From: Bremia lactucae
Taxonomy: Eukaryota; Oomycota; Peronosporomycetes; Peronosporales; Peronosporaceae
Assembly: GCF_004359215.1 (NCBI RefSeq)
Contig: NC_090613.1
Span: forward strand, 6,127,092 to 6,191,091
Reading direction: 5' to 3'
DNA: 64,000 nt
This document shows, one piece after another, positions 35,095 to 45,720 of the stretch (positions are counted from its first letter, which is position 1; each line of letters begins with the position of its first letter). Under the pieces are notes generated by a model, which had not been told where the DNA came from, ran no database searches, and was given only the letters and a program-made list of their open reading frames with translations. Both the position numbers and the translations under genes were made by a program.

Positions 35095-35770
35095 GGGTGG
35101 TTTTGCTTTTAAATTTGTATTCCTTTTTTAAAGATTATTGTTTGTAACCTGTCGGCGACCAGTTTGATTGCTTAAGCGTTTAAGAAATACAAATTAGTTT
35201 AGAGTAAGTCGGATTCCTCTAACGTACACTGAATTAACTTTTATTTCCGCTTCGGCTTGATAATGTGGTGAACCGTAGTTATGAATGATGATCTTTGAAT
35301 AGGAAAAGCGAGTTTAAAGTTTGTTAGTAGCAGCCAGTCGGCGATCACTTTGAATATTAAAGTCTTGAGATATTTTTAAATTCGCAGTTTAATTAGCTTC
35401 AGTTAATGAAAGCGGCTTGTTAAAATTTGTTTCTACTGCAATATGATAATTGGTGCACCGTAGTTGTTGTTAACACTATCCTTAAATATGTTCTTATTTG
35501 TTTTTAAAGTTGTTTTTATGGCAAGTCGGCGATCGATTTGTAGACTGTAGCATTAAGGAGATTATAATTAATTTGCGGTATGGTTGGCTTCGGCTGAACA
35601 ATGCGCTTATTGACTTTAGTATCGGCAGCGGTCTTAATAATTGATGAACCGTAGCTTTAAGACTTTGATTTTAAATTTGTAGACCATTGTGAAGTAGAGT
35701 GGCAGCTTCGGCTGTCGAGAAGTCGATCCATTTGGGAAATTAATGTGTACCTCGGTATGCATCTCAGTTG
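35095..35770 (+). rRNA. ITS2 spacer fragment with ~186-bp sub-repeats
   Basis: This is the spacer directly upstream of 28S. GTCGGCGA(C/T)C occurs at 35151, 35337 and 35525, and ACCGTAG(T/C)T at 35272, 35457 and 35648, so a unit of about 185-190 bp is repeated at least three times with divergence. Extended repeat-bearing ITS2 is documented in several downy mildew genera. The 5' end is cut at the LTR junction; no 5.8S gene is present. Confidence 0.85.
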
Positions 35771-36511
35771 GACCTGATATCAGGCAAGATTACCCGCTGA
35801 ACTTAAGCATATTAATAAGCGGAGGAAAAGAAACTAACAAGGATTCCCCTAGCAACGGCGAGGAAGCGGGATGAGCTCAAGCTTAAAATCTCCGTGCAAA
35901 TTTGCATGGCGAATTGTAGTCTATAGAGGCGTGATTAGCGTAGGCACTTGGGGCAAGTTCCTTGGAAGAGGACAGCATCGAGGGTGATACTCCCGCCCCC
36001 CCCCGAGTTGCTTATGCGTATAATCCGTTTTCTTTGAGTCGCGTTGATTGAGAATGCAGCGCAAAGTAGGTGGTAAATTCAATCTAAAGCTAAATATTGG
36101 TGCGAGACCGATAGCAAACAAGTACCGTGAGGGAAAGATGAAAAGAACTTTGAAAAGAGAGTTAAAGAGTATCTGAAACTGCCGAAAGGGAACCAAATCG
36201 TTTTCAGTATCTATAATCCGCGGCATATTTCATTGGCGAATGTGTGCGTGCATGTACTATGGCAGCGGCTTTTTGCTGCGCCTTGTGTGTGTTTCGCATT
36301 TTCTCGCTGGTGCTCTGTACTGTGGTGGGACGTCAATGTCGGTTCGTATGCTGCGGGAAATGACTGCCGAGGAGGTAGGGCGAACGCTTGCGTTTGTCTG
36401 TTACATCTGGGCGGACTTAGTAGTCGTGGTTGGGACTGAGGTGCCTATAATGTGCTTATGAGTGGGATCGAATCTCCATGTGCGCCGTGTGCGGATAGCT
36501 TGCTATGCGTA
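35771..36511 (+). rRNA. Partial 28S rRNA (D1-D2 region), displaced copy
   Basis: It starts at GACCTGATATCAGGCAAGAT and contains the universal blocks ACCCGCTGAACTTAAGCATA, ATAAGCGGAGGAAAAGAAAC, AAGTACCGTGAGGGAAAGATG and AGAACTTTGAAAAGAGAGT, then the D2 domain, and breaks off inside 28S. A run of ten C at 35995-36004 and differences in conserved parts suggest drift, so it is a non-functional fragment embedded in an A LTR. Short ORFs here are meaningless. Confidence 0.97.
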
Positions 36512-36776
36512 ATGACGGCTAGCGTCATCCGTAAGCCAAAGTATTCAGAATAAAACGCTCGCAATATAGGGCTGCACATCTACAGACGTGGCATCCATTT
36601 ATTAAATAGTAGGTTTAAATTTAATTAAATTATAAATAAATCAGTCTTAAACTACTTTCTATAAAAAAGTGCGCACGTGAAGCCAGATTTCCGCTTCCGT
36701 GATGACACTTGTACTTAGTTACTTAGCTCGTTAAGTGAGGTCACTTAGGCGCCCACTAATAACCTCACTGCAAGTA

Positions 36777-39036
36777 AGAAAAGAAGGAAAGATCCACAAA
36801 AAAGTCACACCAGTCCCAGAAGAGGACTTCGTTGACTGTTGCTCATCGTCCACAATGGACGAGAGCGTCCTAGAATATGACAAAAAGAAACGATTTGCTG
36901 CTCAAGGCTGGAATGCCTTGAGAGCCAGTCCGTTCTTTGAGGTTCTGTGGCAACATCGCGAGGTGTTCCCAGAAGAAGTGCCAAGCCGCCTACAAGCAGA
37001 TAGGGGCATCAGCCACGAATTTGACCTCGAACCTGGCATTAAGTATTGCGTGACCAGGCAGTGGCCATTGCCAAAAGAACAAGTCGATTATATCGATGAG
37101 ATTTACGACAAGCGAGCCAAGGCGGGATATGTCCGTGAGCGCAAGTCTCCTCACCGCAGCCCGACCTTTTGTGTGCGTAAAGCCACGGGTGGATGACGCG
37201 TAGTTCATGCTTTCAATAAGCTGAACACGGTTACCATACCGGCGCAAACGTCAATCCCACGGAAATATGTTTTTTTGAATGGCTATATCCGATAGGTTTT
37301 CAAAGTGCATTTTTCGTGGTGCACTCCATGGGAAGCAACTATCTTCTCCACGTTGGATTTAAAAGATGGTCACTATCAGGCGCTCATGAGAGAGTCCAAT
37401 ATAGCCAAAATGGCAATTAGCACTCCAAGCTCTATACTTTGGGAGTGACTTGTGATGCCCCAAGGTTTGAAAAGCGCACCAGCAACATTTAACCGAGTGG
37501 TGGCTCACGTGACGCGTCAGCACGTGCCTACGCGCCTCATTACTCTGACGATGTATTCGTGCATAGGAGGGCCGAGTACGGACTGAGCGTCATAGAGTCG
37601 CACAATCGTCATTTAGACGTTGTGTTGCAAACTCTGGAGAACGCCCAATTGTACGTCAACTTGCAAAAGCGCGTCAAAGGGGTCCCTGAGATACTTGTGC
37701 TGGGCTGCATCGTAGGTACATGGTGTACGAACAGACCCAGCTAAGATAAAATCAGTAAAGAAATGGCCAGTCCCACGACAAGTGAGGGATTTGCGTTGAT
37801 TCCTAGGGCTCGCTAATTTCTTGCATAAGTATAGCAAGAATTGTGCTGAGCAAACTAAACCATTATCTGACCTTCTAAAAAAGGATGCAGAGCGGGTTGG
37901 TCAAAGGAACAAGTAGATGAATTTAAAAAGGAGGAAAGCGATCTCTTGTAGAGGCACCGGTCTTGGCATTTCCAGACGCGGATAGGCATTTTAGCATCGT
38001 CTGCGATGCAAGTAATTTTGCAATCGGCAGCGCTCATGCAGGAGGATGATGACGGCGTTGATCGTGTCATCTCTTATCGGTCCCGGCTTTTGAAAGCCGC
38101 GGAACTAAATTCCCCTGTGCATGACAATTGCTACGTTCAATAAAATATGCTCTTGTCCATTTTAAGTGCACCGGTTGGGCACCGAACCATTTGTGGTTTA
38201 AATGGATTGCACATCACTGCGGACCGCAATAAAGTCACCGCACCCATGCCTAGAATGGCAAAATGGCTCGCATTCTTCCCTGAATTTAATTTCAAAGTTG
38301 AGTATAACCCGGGTAAGACGAATGTCTTGGCTGACGCTTTATCGCGCAGACCAGGCTTCGAGGTAAGATACCACGAGAATGCGTCTCGTGCTAAAGCACA
38401 AATTGAGTCGTCAACGTTGGCAGCCATAAAGGCATACCATGTGACGAACGCATTGGCCTCCGAAATAAAGGAGAGCTACCGTTACGACAAACATTGTCGC
38501 CTGCTGTTGGATCACTTTGGTGGACTAAAGGAAGTCTCTGCCGCACCTAATGGTTAAGCTTAATCGCTTTAGCTCAGCGATGGCCTATTATGGCATCAGC
38601 TGTCACCTTTTGATCCCTTGAGAATCTTTGTACAGATCTCAAGCTGATGATTCTTCACGAGCTCCATGATGCGCCATCAAGTGGGCATCTGGGCCGTGAT
38701 TAAGCATTCTTACGAGTGTCAGAGGAATTTTGGTGGCCACACCTATATCGTTAGGTGGCCAACTATATTCGCTCTTGCGAACAGTGTCAGTTTTGCTCAG
38801 CAGTGCGCCACTGAAGCCGCTACCAATCCCAAAGGATTGTTGGAAGTCAGTTAGTCTGGACTTTATGTTTGGCATGCCGCCTGACCATAAGGATTTGACG
38901 GGGCTTGTCGGCTTTGTAGACAGACTGATCAAGATGGTGCATTTCGTTAGCACCATGCAAAATATCGATCAAAGGTGAGAGGTAGTTCTCTTGTTCCTGG
39001 ATCATGTGTACCGACTACATCGTATCGGACCAGGTC
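36777..39036 (+). pseudogene. Element A1 pol: RT, RNase H and N-terminal integrase
   Basis: Pol begins in the protease-RT linker (SSTMDESVLEYDKKKRFAA) directly after the truncated LTR, so gag and protease are deleted. RT follows: PGIKYCVTRQWPLPKEQ, SPTFCVRKATGG, and the catalytic HYSDDVFVH block near 37540. RNase H is seen at 37975-38350 (AMQVILQSAALMQEDDDG; KVEYNPGKTNVLADALSRR). An open piece (38147-38557) runs into the integrase zinc region (LHDAPSSGHLG-like near 38655), and the core appears at 38840-39036 up to the IVSDRD block. Stops and shifts are present. Confidence 0.9.
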
Positions 39037-39745
39037 CTCGTTCGGAATAAACGAGTGCGTCGCTCCTAGAAGCGCTACTCTTAATGCTCATTAATTATTA
39101 TGACATCTATAATTTAAGGTAGGAAGAAAAATACTTAGTCGTGTTTCTTCGGTCCCGGTCGTGTTGCATTCGAGTAAATCAACCGACCATTACGAAGCGA
39201 AATTCCTGCGCCGCTTTCAGCCACATTCCGTTTCGGCGAAACAACAATCGCAGCGACTTAACTTCGCTCGCTTGCATGTGATCGAAATCATGCCGGTCTT
39301 GTACCCCCTGTTTCTTCTCATCATGCCGCTCTTGCTTGTCCATTCGGAATAAGCGGAGCGACAACTGGTGCTCCTTCTCATAGGCAGGCACCAGACTCAT
39401 TTTTTTACGTCGACGCGCAGGGCGTCAACCGGTTCCTACGATCCAAAACTCTTTGATTTCTTCTCCGCTGAACAAGGACTTTAAGCTTCTGCTGCACGGA
39501 GCGGTGGGCAACCAACCTTCCAACAAGGAAGCGTTAGTTCTCAGCAGCATCCATTAATGCAGATGGCGCGACAGGAGCGGCATTTTCACCCATATACTCG
39601 ATGCAGCCTATCCCATATCCGTTCAGTTGCAGGCATTGAGCGGTGCTGAACGACGGATCGGGGATCTCGAAAGTCAAGTCTCGTGACTGACTTCGGATCT
39701 CAACGATGTCCGCGCGAAGGATCGCCAGATTTATTTCCCCTTGAC
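39037..39745 (+). pseudogene. C-terminal half of the family A antisense ORF (A1, inside the inversion)
   Basis: Readable blocks are PGRVAFE-like near 39155, AKFLRRFQPHSVSAKQQSQR at 39193-39255, LNFARLHVIEIM, SSHHAALACPFG, and the coiled-coil segment AERRIGDLESQVS and LTSDLNDVRAKDRQ at 39650-39730, with one TGA between the last two. It overlaps the minus-strand chromodomain. The N-terminal half lies at 40769-41332 in the opposite direction because of the inversion. Confidence 0.65.
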
Positions 39746-40768
39746 CCTTTAGAAAAGCTGATACTGAAAAAAATCGCGTTATGCTTGCGCTTTTCCCCAC
39801 TCTCCAAATCCATATCGCGGTCGGATGAATAATTTGGCTGGAAGTCTTTCACCTTCCCCGTCTTCCTCAGCCGACCGACGCTCGACTCACAGTCGGCGTT
39901 ACCATCGTTTTTTTGTAAATGAAAGTATGCGATCTCTTCTGGGTCTACATATCGCTTGATACAACCCATGTAAAATACAGGGTGCGTCTTTATATACGGG
40001 GGAAGGGTGAGCTCATAATATAGATCTCTAACCTCTTCTACCACCGTAAAGGGCCCAATGAAATGAGGCAACAGCTTCGTAGTACCTCCAGGTAGCACAG
40101 AGATTGTATTTTAGGTAGAATAGCAGTACTTAATAAGACTTTGAAATCCACTCTAAAGCGTTCATTGTTTTTGCGACCATTTGGGTCCGCATATTTTTTT
40201 GCTTGTCCTGTGCGCTTGCCATTGCGTCACGGACTTTTTGTGTGATGGCTAAGCGCTCATCCACAAAGTGATGAGCCTTGCTCACGCTCTTAGCATCAAA
40301 CTCGCCTAGGACACCGCCGAGAGGTCAGTCATATGACGTAGTTTATCGACCACTGCTAAATTGGCAGGGTCACTAGGGCAAGTTTCTGTCGTTGAGATGA
40401 TACCCCTCGCGTGTCATCGTTATATTGACGAAACTATGTCCCTCTTTCGCACCGAGCATAGTGAGGGGCCCTCCCCCACTAAGTCTTGGCCTGCGCACAA
40501 CGAGACCGGCGTCCGAGGATGGCGCAGTCCGTTAATTAAAATCGGTGTCTCGCCCATCCTGGCATGGAGACTGTCATTTATCGCGATCTCCACGAAGGGC
40601 ATGCTTGCTCCATTCTTTGGAAGTCGCTACCCTACGCAATACCCGCCACGACTTGATTGACACGATTTTTTTGGCCATCGGTCTAGGAATGATCGGCTGT
40701 AGATATGTGGAGCTTGTTACCCAGCAGCTCACAAACACACGACGCCAAATATCCGACGCACAACGTGG
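39037..40768 (-). mobile_element. Inverted internal segment of element A1
   Basis: Relative to the pol upstream, this segment is flipped. On the minus strand it encodes, from right to left, the rest of the integrase core (from WRRVF at 40750), an integrase C-terminal domain (LLPHFIGPFTVVEEVRDL at 40075-40025; HPVFYMGCIKRYVD) and the chromodomain (39590-39360). On the plus strand, 39037-39740 holds the C-terminal half of the antisense ORF. The integrase sequence continues without loss across the two breakpoints (IVSDRD | PRF), and so does the antisense ORF, which shows a simple inversion of about 1.73 kb. Confidence 0.85.
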
Positions 40769-41332
40769 GCATTCGAATGGAGGTGAGATCGGTGGTAACC
40801 TAGCCACGCTCAATGCGACGGGCTTGTGACACCGACTCGACATGTTCACGTGTCGTCGGTGGAGCTTTAGCTCAAGCTTCCCGCGTCAGACCCATTGCGT
40901 ATGATGGTCTGAACGACATGTATTGTGGTTCTTCCTAATTGAAATGCAGCTGCACCTTTATGGGTAGCGCTCTCATGAATGGTCGCTGCGCTAGCTTTCG
41001 CAGACGACGAGACATTTGCTTTTGATGAAAGGCCAGTTGGCGTTCGCAACATCGTTCGTCTCCATGCTAGAAGCAATACGTGAAGTTTAAATGGGTACTA
41101 AAGCGCCATCATCCTTCCTCATTAGCTTGCTGTATTCATCACGACTATGAGATGATTGCAGCGTTGTTGACTCATTGTAGTAAACAATGAGCGACAGCAC
41201 CTTCAGTAGCTGTCAGCGTTGCAACTAAGGTACCAAGTGATGGCGGCGTTCTGTCGATGCGCGTGCGCTGGTGTGTTGTTATGGCGGTGTCTCCGTAGAC
41301 GACCCACCAGCTTTGCCACTCTTTGGTGCCAT
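40769..41332 (-). pseudogene. N-terminal half of the family A antisense ORF (A1)
   Basis: The ATG at 41332 opens MAPKSGKAGGSSTETP, matching the MPPKMGHGGGSSMKTP start of copy A5. Downstream blocks match 55760-56345: the N-E-S-A region near 40990, and ERTCRVGVTSP-like (RERAQSVSQA in other copies) near 40830. It is frame-broken and stops matching at the inversion border near 40769. Confidence 0.65.
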
Positions 41333-41479
41333 GTCAGGCGCCGCGTGATGACAAAACTGTGCATACATTGGTCGCTGAGAGTATTTGAGAGGACTAAAGC
41401 GCGCGTAAAACCTCTCGCAGTACCTCGTTCATTAGGGTGACATTGTATAAAATGCAAAATTCATTCTTAAAGAGGGTGG

Positions 41480-42005
41480 TGGTATAACGGGCTTAAGTTG
41501 CCCTATGTGACACAAACCGGTTAAGTTCACTTGATTTACTTAAGAAATGGTCTACTACTTCATGTGAAGTACTTTGACCTGCCACTCGAGTGAGGTTCAT
41601 ATAGTGACCCACCCTTGTGTATGTGATGCACATAGGTGCGTTCACATTGAAAGGGATGACGGCTAGCGTCATCCGTAAGCCGAAGTATTCAGAATAACAC
41701 GATCGCAAATAGGTGTGCACATCTACAGACGTGGCATCCATTGATTGGATAAAAGGCTTATATTTAAATCGATTTAATATAAATGTCTGAAAATTACTTC
41801 CTACTTGGTAAGTGCGCACGTGAAGCTGGATTCCCGCTTCCGTGACGACATTTGTACTCAGGTACTTAGTTCGTATGGTGAGGTCGCTTAGGCGCCCACC
41901 AATTACCCCACCGCACGTAAGAGAAGAATGTCGAACCGCTTCCTCGCTGTGCTTGAAGGTGTGTGCTTAAGTAATACGTGGCAGCTGTAGAAGCGCCCGC
42001 ATACA
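41480..42005 (+). repeat. Family A 3' LTR of element A1
   Basis: It starts TATAACGGGCTTAAGTTGCC (TGTAACGGGC with one change) and ends GCGCCCGCATACA. It is about 526 bp, in the same orientation as the split 5' LTR at 34927-36776. Confidence 0.88.
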
Positions 42006-42309
42006 CAATTGAATCAAGTATTTCAAATGCCCGTTCTCGAGGCACATACATATTTTTGAAAAAGACCCACCTATATGAAGTCAAGGCCAACGAAGATTTA
42101 GAGCTGTGATCTATCATCATGGCTGTACGGTAAAACTCGAAATCCCATCATCTCATGGAATCTGATTTATTCGGGTTTATGGCCATGATATCGAATAAAT
42201 CGAAAAAGTTGGTTCAAAATTGTTATCGTAACATTTTCGCGACAGAGTTCGCGATGCTAGGTACACAAATATGGAATCGCTCTGTAAAATATTTGCAGTG
42301 GGCATTTAA

Positions 42310-43700
42310 AGCTTGGAGATTTTGAAGGTCAAAATGTTTGAGCTCAAACAACACGGCTTTATTATTAATTTTCAAGATCTACTATCCCAATCAAAATTGG
42401 TCATCGCGGACTGGACAAGCGTTCTTTTACCAGAACGCATTGGCTATGAGTCATCGACATGATGCAATGATGATGGAAATCCGGTGTCATAAAAAAATTC
42501 AGATAGATTCAGATTTCGAGTTTGCGCATTTTGTTGGCAAGTCCAACAGGCTTTTGAAGTGCAAAATGAATCCGCTAGGCCAAGCCGCAACACCGCGAGA
42601 TGACGAAGTCGAAGAGAGACAGAGCTTGACCCGCCAAAAGAACATTCTCTTCCAAGAATTATGACAAAGATAGCTAGAATAAATAAGTGACTTGCCACAA
42701 GTGCAAGCGGAAAGGACATGTATCACCAAATTGGTCAACGAAAGAGGCTAACCACATTATGGTTGGCGCCCGTAATGCCGATTTAGAAGTTCAATCCCTT
42801 GCTTACGACAAGCAGTCAAACAAGAAGAGCTTTTCCATGTTTATAGAAAATGGATGTAGTTTGAACGGTATCACGACTAATTCAGCTGAATATTAGACCT
42901 CAAAGTAAACGTAGACGAGAAGTATACGGTGGAAATTGACCTCGAAATCTGTGGACAAAGCCACGAAGTACAGCAGACATGACCTTGGAAACTCCTGATT
43001 TTTCTGCTGTTAATTTTCTACCTTCCAGGTCATATCAATTCCAAAATATAAGCATGTTATACTTGGTAAAATCTGGCTAAAAGAGCAGAACCTAAGATCG
43101 ATTGAAGAACATTGAAACTGTCACCGCGTGTGGAGTCCGACGGTGAAACTTCTTACATGCTGCCGACCCCTCCAAAGCGCCCTGCGCGGTTCGTGGCGCA
43201 TTGTCGCCGGGACAGACTTAAACAAAATCAAAGTTTTTGTTACATTTCGTCGACAACACGGTAATCAAGGAGGTTTTTGCCACACTAAGCTGATATCCAT
43301 TAAACAGTCTACCGAAGACATAGGCGAAGGCAAATTGAGTTTGTCTTCAGGGAAATTCTCACGGCTTTAACATATGTGTTTTCAATCAGCAAAGATGGGA
43401 TGCTCTGAAGGACAATTCAACATTCGATTTTCAATGGAAGCATCTCGAACTGAAGGACAATTCAACATTCGATTTTCAATGGAAACATCTCGAAATAGTA
43501 TTTTGTACAGAGTTACCAAATGCAGTTTCACCAGTCCGCAAAGAAATTGAACATGTCATCAAACTTTATCCGAAAACGAAATCAGTGAAAGTTTCTTAGT
43601 GGCACCAGAGCCCGGAACAAGGACCTGTCATTCATCGCGCATTTGGTTATCGGTCGACGATGCCTGATTGTATCATTTCCACAATTCGGTTTGATATAAA
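42310..43700 (+). pseudogene. Family F Ty3/gypsy gag-protease-pol fragment
   Basis: A different lineage from A-E. A gag end with a zinc knuckle-like CHKCKRKGHVSPNW (C-x2-C-x4-H-x4-W, the last Cys replaced) lies at 42693-42735. A protease region FSMFIENGCSLNGITTN at 42826 has lost its D-T/S-G. The KHVILGKIWLKEQN block at 43055-43090 is the post-protease signature. KHLEIVFCTELPNAVSPVRKEIEHVIKL follows across 43480-43570, leading toward RT, which is not present. The fragment lies between the 3' LTRs of A1 and A2. Confidence 0.65.
43405..43494 (+). repeat. 45-bp perfect-length tandem duplication in family F
   Basis: The unit starting CTGAAGGACAATTCAACATT occurs at 43405-43449 and again at 43450-43494, with one or two base differences. 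The unit length is divisible by three and duplicates 15 codons (LKDNSTFDFQWKHLE). Confidence 0.95.
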
Positions 43701-43856
43701 AATAAAAAAAATCCACGGAATTATCGATTCATCTTCCCGACGGAATTTCATATGTATTGGAAAGACCAGGAAGTTTTGTCTGTCTGGCCTCATTACGCTG
43801 ACAAATCTCACATATAGTCACAAATCATTAGATGTACTTTGACATATTATGCCAAT

Positions 43857-44386
43857 TGTATGCGGGCACGTCATAATGCGGCCACGCTATACTTAAGCAC
43901 ACACCCTAGCACAGCGAGGAAGAGATTTGACCGTCTACTCTCGCGTGCAGTGATGTTGTTATGGTGGGCGCCTTAGCGACCTCACCCAACGCACTAAGTC
44001 CTTGGTATGCGTGTCGTCACGGAAGCGGTAATCCGGCTCCTCGTGCGCACTTACCAAGTAGGAAGTAGTTCTCAGACTGATTTAGATTAAAGCGCATTAA
44101 ATATAAATACCTACTTTTTACCAATCATAAAATATCATCTCTGTAGATAACACTAACATGCATTGCGAGCATATCTGGATATATCGCGTAACGGATGACG
44201 CTAGCCGTCATCCCCACTAATTTGAATGCCCTCTGTGGCATCACATACGCAAGGATGGGTCACAATGTGAGCCACACCCAAGTGTTAGGTCCAATTATAT
44301 TGCTTAAGTAGTTGACCATCCCCTTAAGTACACTTTGTGTGCTTAACGGGGACTATGTGATATTAGGGCAACTTAAGCCCGCTACA
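43857..44386 (-). repeat. Family A 3' LTR of element A2
   Basis: In plus reading it runs TGTATGCGGGCACGTC to AGCCCGCTACA (530 bp), the reverse of the plus-oriented A LTRs. Element A2 reads on the minus strand, so this is its 3' LTR. No 5' LTR is found at the other end near 50745. Confidence 0.9.
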
Positions 44387-44517
44387 CCATCCTCCTTTAA
44401 AACCAAATTTACATTTTAAATTCGTCAAAAAGGAACGAGAAATTGCGAGCTACTTTACGCGCCGCTTAGTTCTATCAGTCACTCTAGCGATCTGTGTCCA
44501 TATACACGGCGCCAAAG

Positions 44518-45720
44518 ATGCGACATAGAAGGGGCAACTTTGGTGGGTCGTCGCTGAGACACCCACTCAACCATGCGGGAAGCGCACGCGCCGCGTTGAC
44601 ACGCCCACCGTCGCCAGTGCCACATTTACAACCTCGACATCCACTGCTACTGTCGCTTTAACTGGGCTTAATGATCCATCCCACTTAAACAGTGAGGATG
44701 GCGATTAGTCGCTCGATGTCGCCTACAATGAGTCGACACCGTTGCCTTAATCTCATAGTAGAGATGTGGACAACGAGCTAATGAGGAAGGATGATGGCGC
44801 TATGTTGCCCATCCAAACTTCACTCATTGCTCCTAACATGGAGACAACAAAGTTTTCCAATGACGTCTTTTCGTCTGCGCTGGCTAGCGCAGCGACCATT
44901 AATGAGAGCTCTGCCCCTAAAGGCGCAGCTGCTTCTCCATTGGGTAAAACCACAACGGCTAATGCCCAGACCATTAGTCATGAAAAATTCTGACATAGCT
45001 GAACCTGAGCGTAAAGCTCCGCCGACGGCACGTGAACGTGCCCAGTCGGTGTCACAAGCCAATTGTTCCGAACGTGGCTATGTGACGGGTGGCATACCAC
45101 TTATGCTCCCTCCATCTCAATGGCCTCATGCCAATGGGCCGAGAGCATTGCTCCTAGAGCGAGCTACTGTAGACGCACGTCTTTATAATGGCGTCTATGA
45201 TGCATGGAACGCTTTAAGGAAATCGTTTGGTCGTATTTTCTCGATCCCGGTCGTGTTGCGTTCGAATGAAACGCCCGAATCAATACGAGGCGGGTTTCAC
45301 GCGCCGCAATCTGCATTTGGTCACCAAGCCGGGCACGTCAATCTGTAGGGTACCGATCGGTCACAAGAGTCGAAACTCTTCGAATAACCTCGCCATTGGA
45401 TGAAGATCTGATACCTTTGCCTCACAGAGCGGAGGGCAAGCAAACTTTCAACAAGAAAGCGTTCGTTCCCACCCGCATCCATCAGTGCAGGCGGTGCCCG
45501 ATAGGAGTGGTGATCTCGTCCGCCTACTCGCGGCTGTCTTACCTTCGTCCGTTCAATCGCAGGCAATAAAGGCTGCCGAAAGACTTATTGTGGATTTCGA
45601 GGGTCAAGTTTTGCGACTGACCTCGGATCTTTAGGAGTTCGCGCGAAGGATCGTAAGGGTTACGAACGCCTGTAACTTCAGCTTCACATCCTGGAGAAGT
45701 TGATGTAGAAGGACCCGCAT
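44518..45720 (+). pseudogene. Family A antisense ORF, copy A2 (broken)
   Basis: The ATG at 44518 is at the same place relative to the LTR as in A5, but the frame is lost early. From 44766 it is readable: NELMRKDDGAMLPIQTSLIA, NMETTKFSNDVF, APPTARERAQSVSQANCSER (45015-45075), LRSNETPES at 45258, then VPDRSGDLVRLLAAVLPSSV (45496-45555) and the coiled coil AERLIVDFEGQVLRLTSDL at 45575-45630. One base lost there shifts the frame to VRAKDRKGYERL. It converges on the minus-strand pol and overlaps the chromodomain. No known family is recognised. A basic N-terminus and coiled-coil C-terminus are the main features. Confidence 0.65.
45321..45600 (-). pseudogene. Element A2 chromodomain
   Basis: The minus frame includes RQPRVGGRDHHSYRAPPALM, GNERFLVESLLALRSV, YQIFIQWRGYSKSFDS and a C-terminal end like RVDVPGL, the chromodomain fold with its aromatic residues. 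It follows the integrase at the end of pol. The plus strand of the same segment is part of the antisense ORF. Confidence 0.85.

Larger units (their letters stand above)
34927..36776 (+). repeat. Family A 5' LTR of element A1, split by an rDNA insert
   Basis: The left part (34927 to about 35094) runs from GTAACGGGCTAAAGTTGCCC to CATAGGTGCGTTCGCATT. The right part (about 36512-36776) resumes at ATGACGGCTAGCGTCATCC and ends at CCTCACTGCAAGTAAG, where it fuses to pol and lacks the last ~90 bases. About 8-10 bases of LTR are missing at the insert. Confidence 0.85.

Noticed and set aside
36233..36461. Two plus-strand ORFs (68 and 73 codons)
   Set aside because: They lie in the D2 part of 28S rDNA and are not coding.
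44518..45330. The MPPK ORF as the gag of an A element in the plus direction
   Set aside because: The true gag of this pol (TVGPIPEH..VPTFMNGLRH, knuckle) lies on the other strand at 49966-50745 and in A4 at 58164-58958. The MPPK ORF lies beside the 3' LTR and reads against pol in A1, A2 and A3; in A5 only its orientation to the LTR can be seen.
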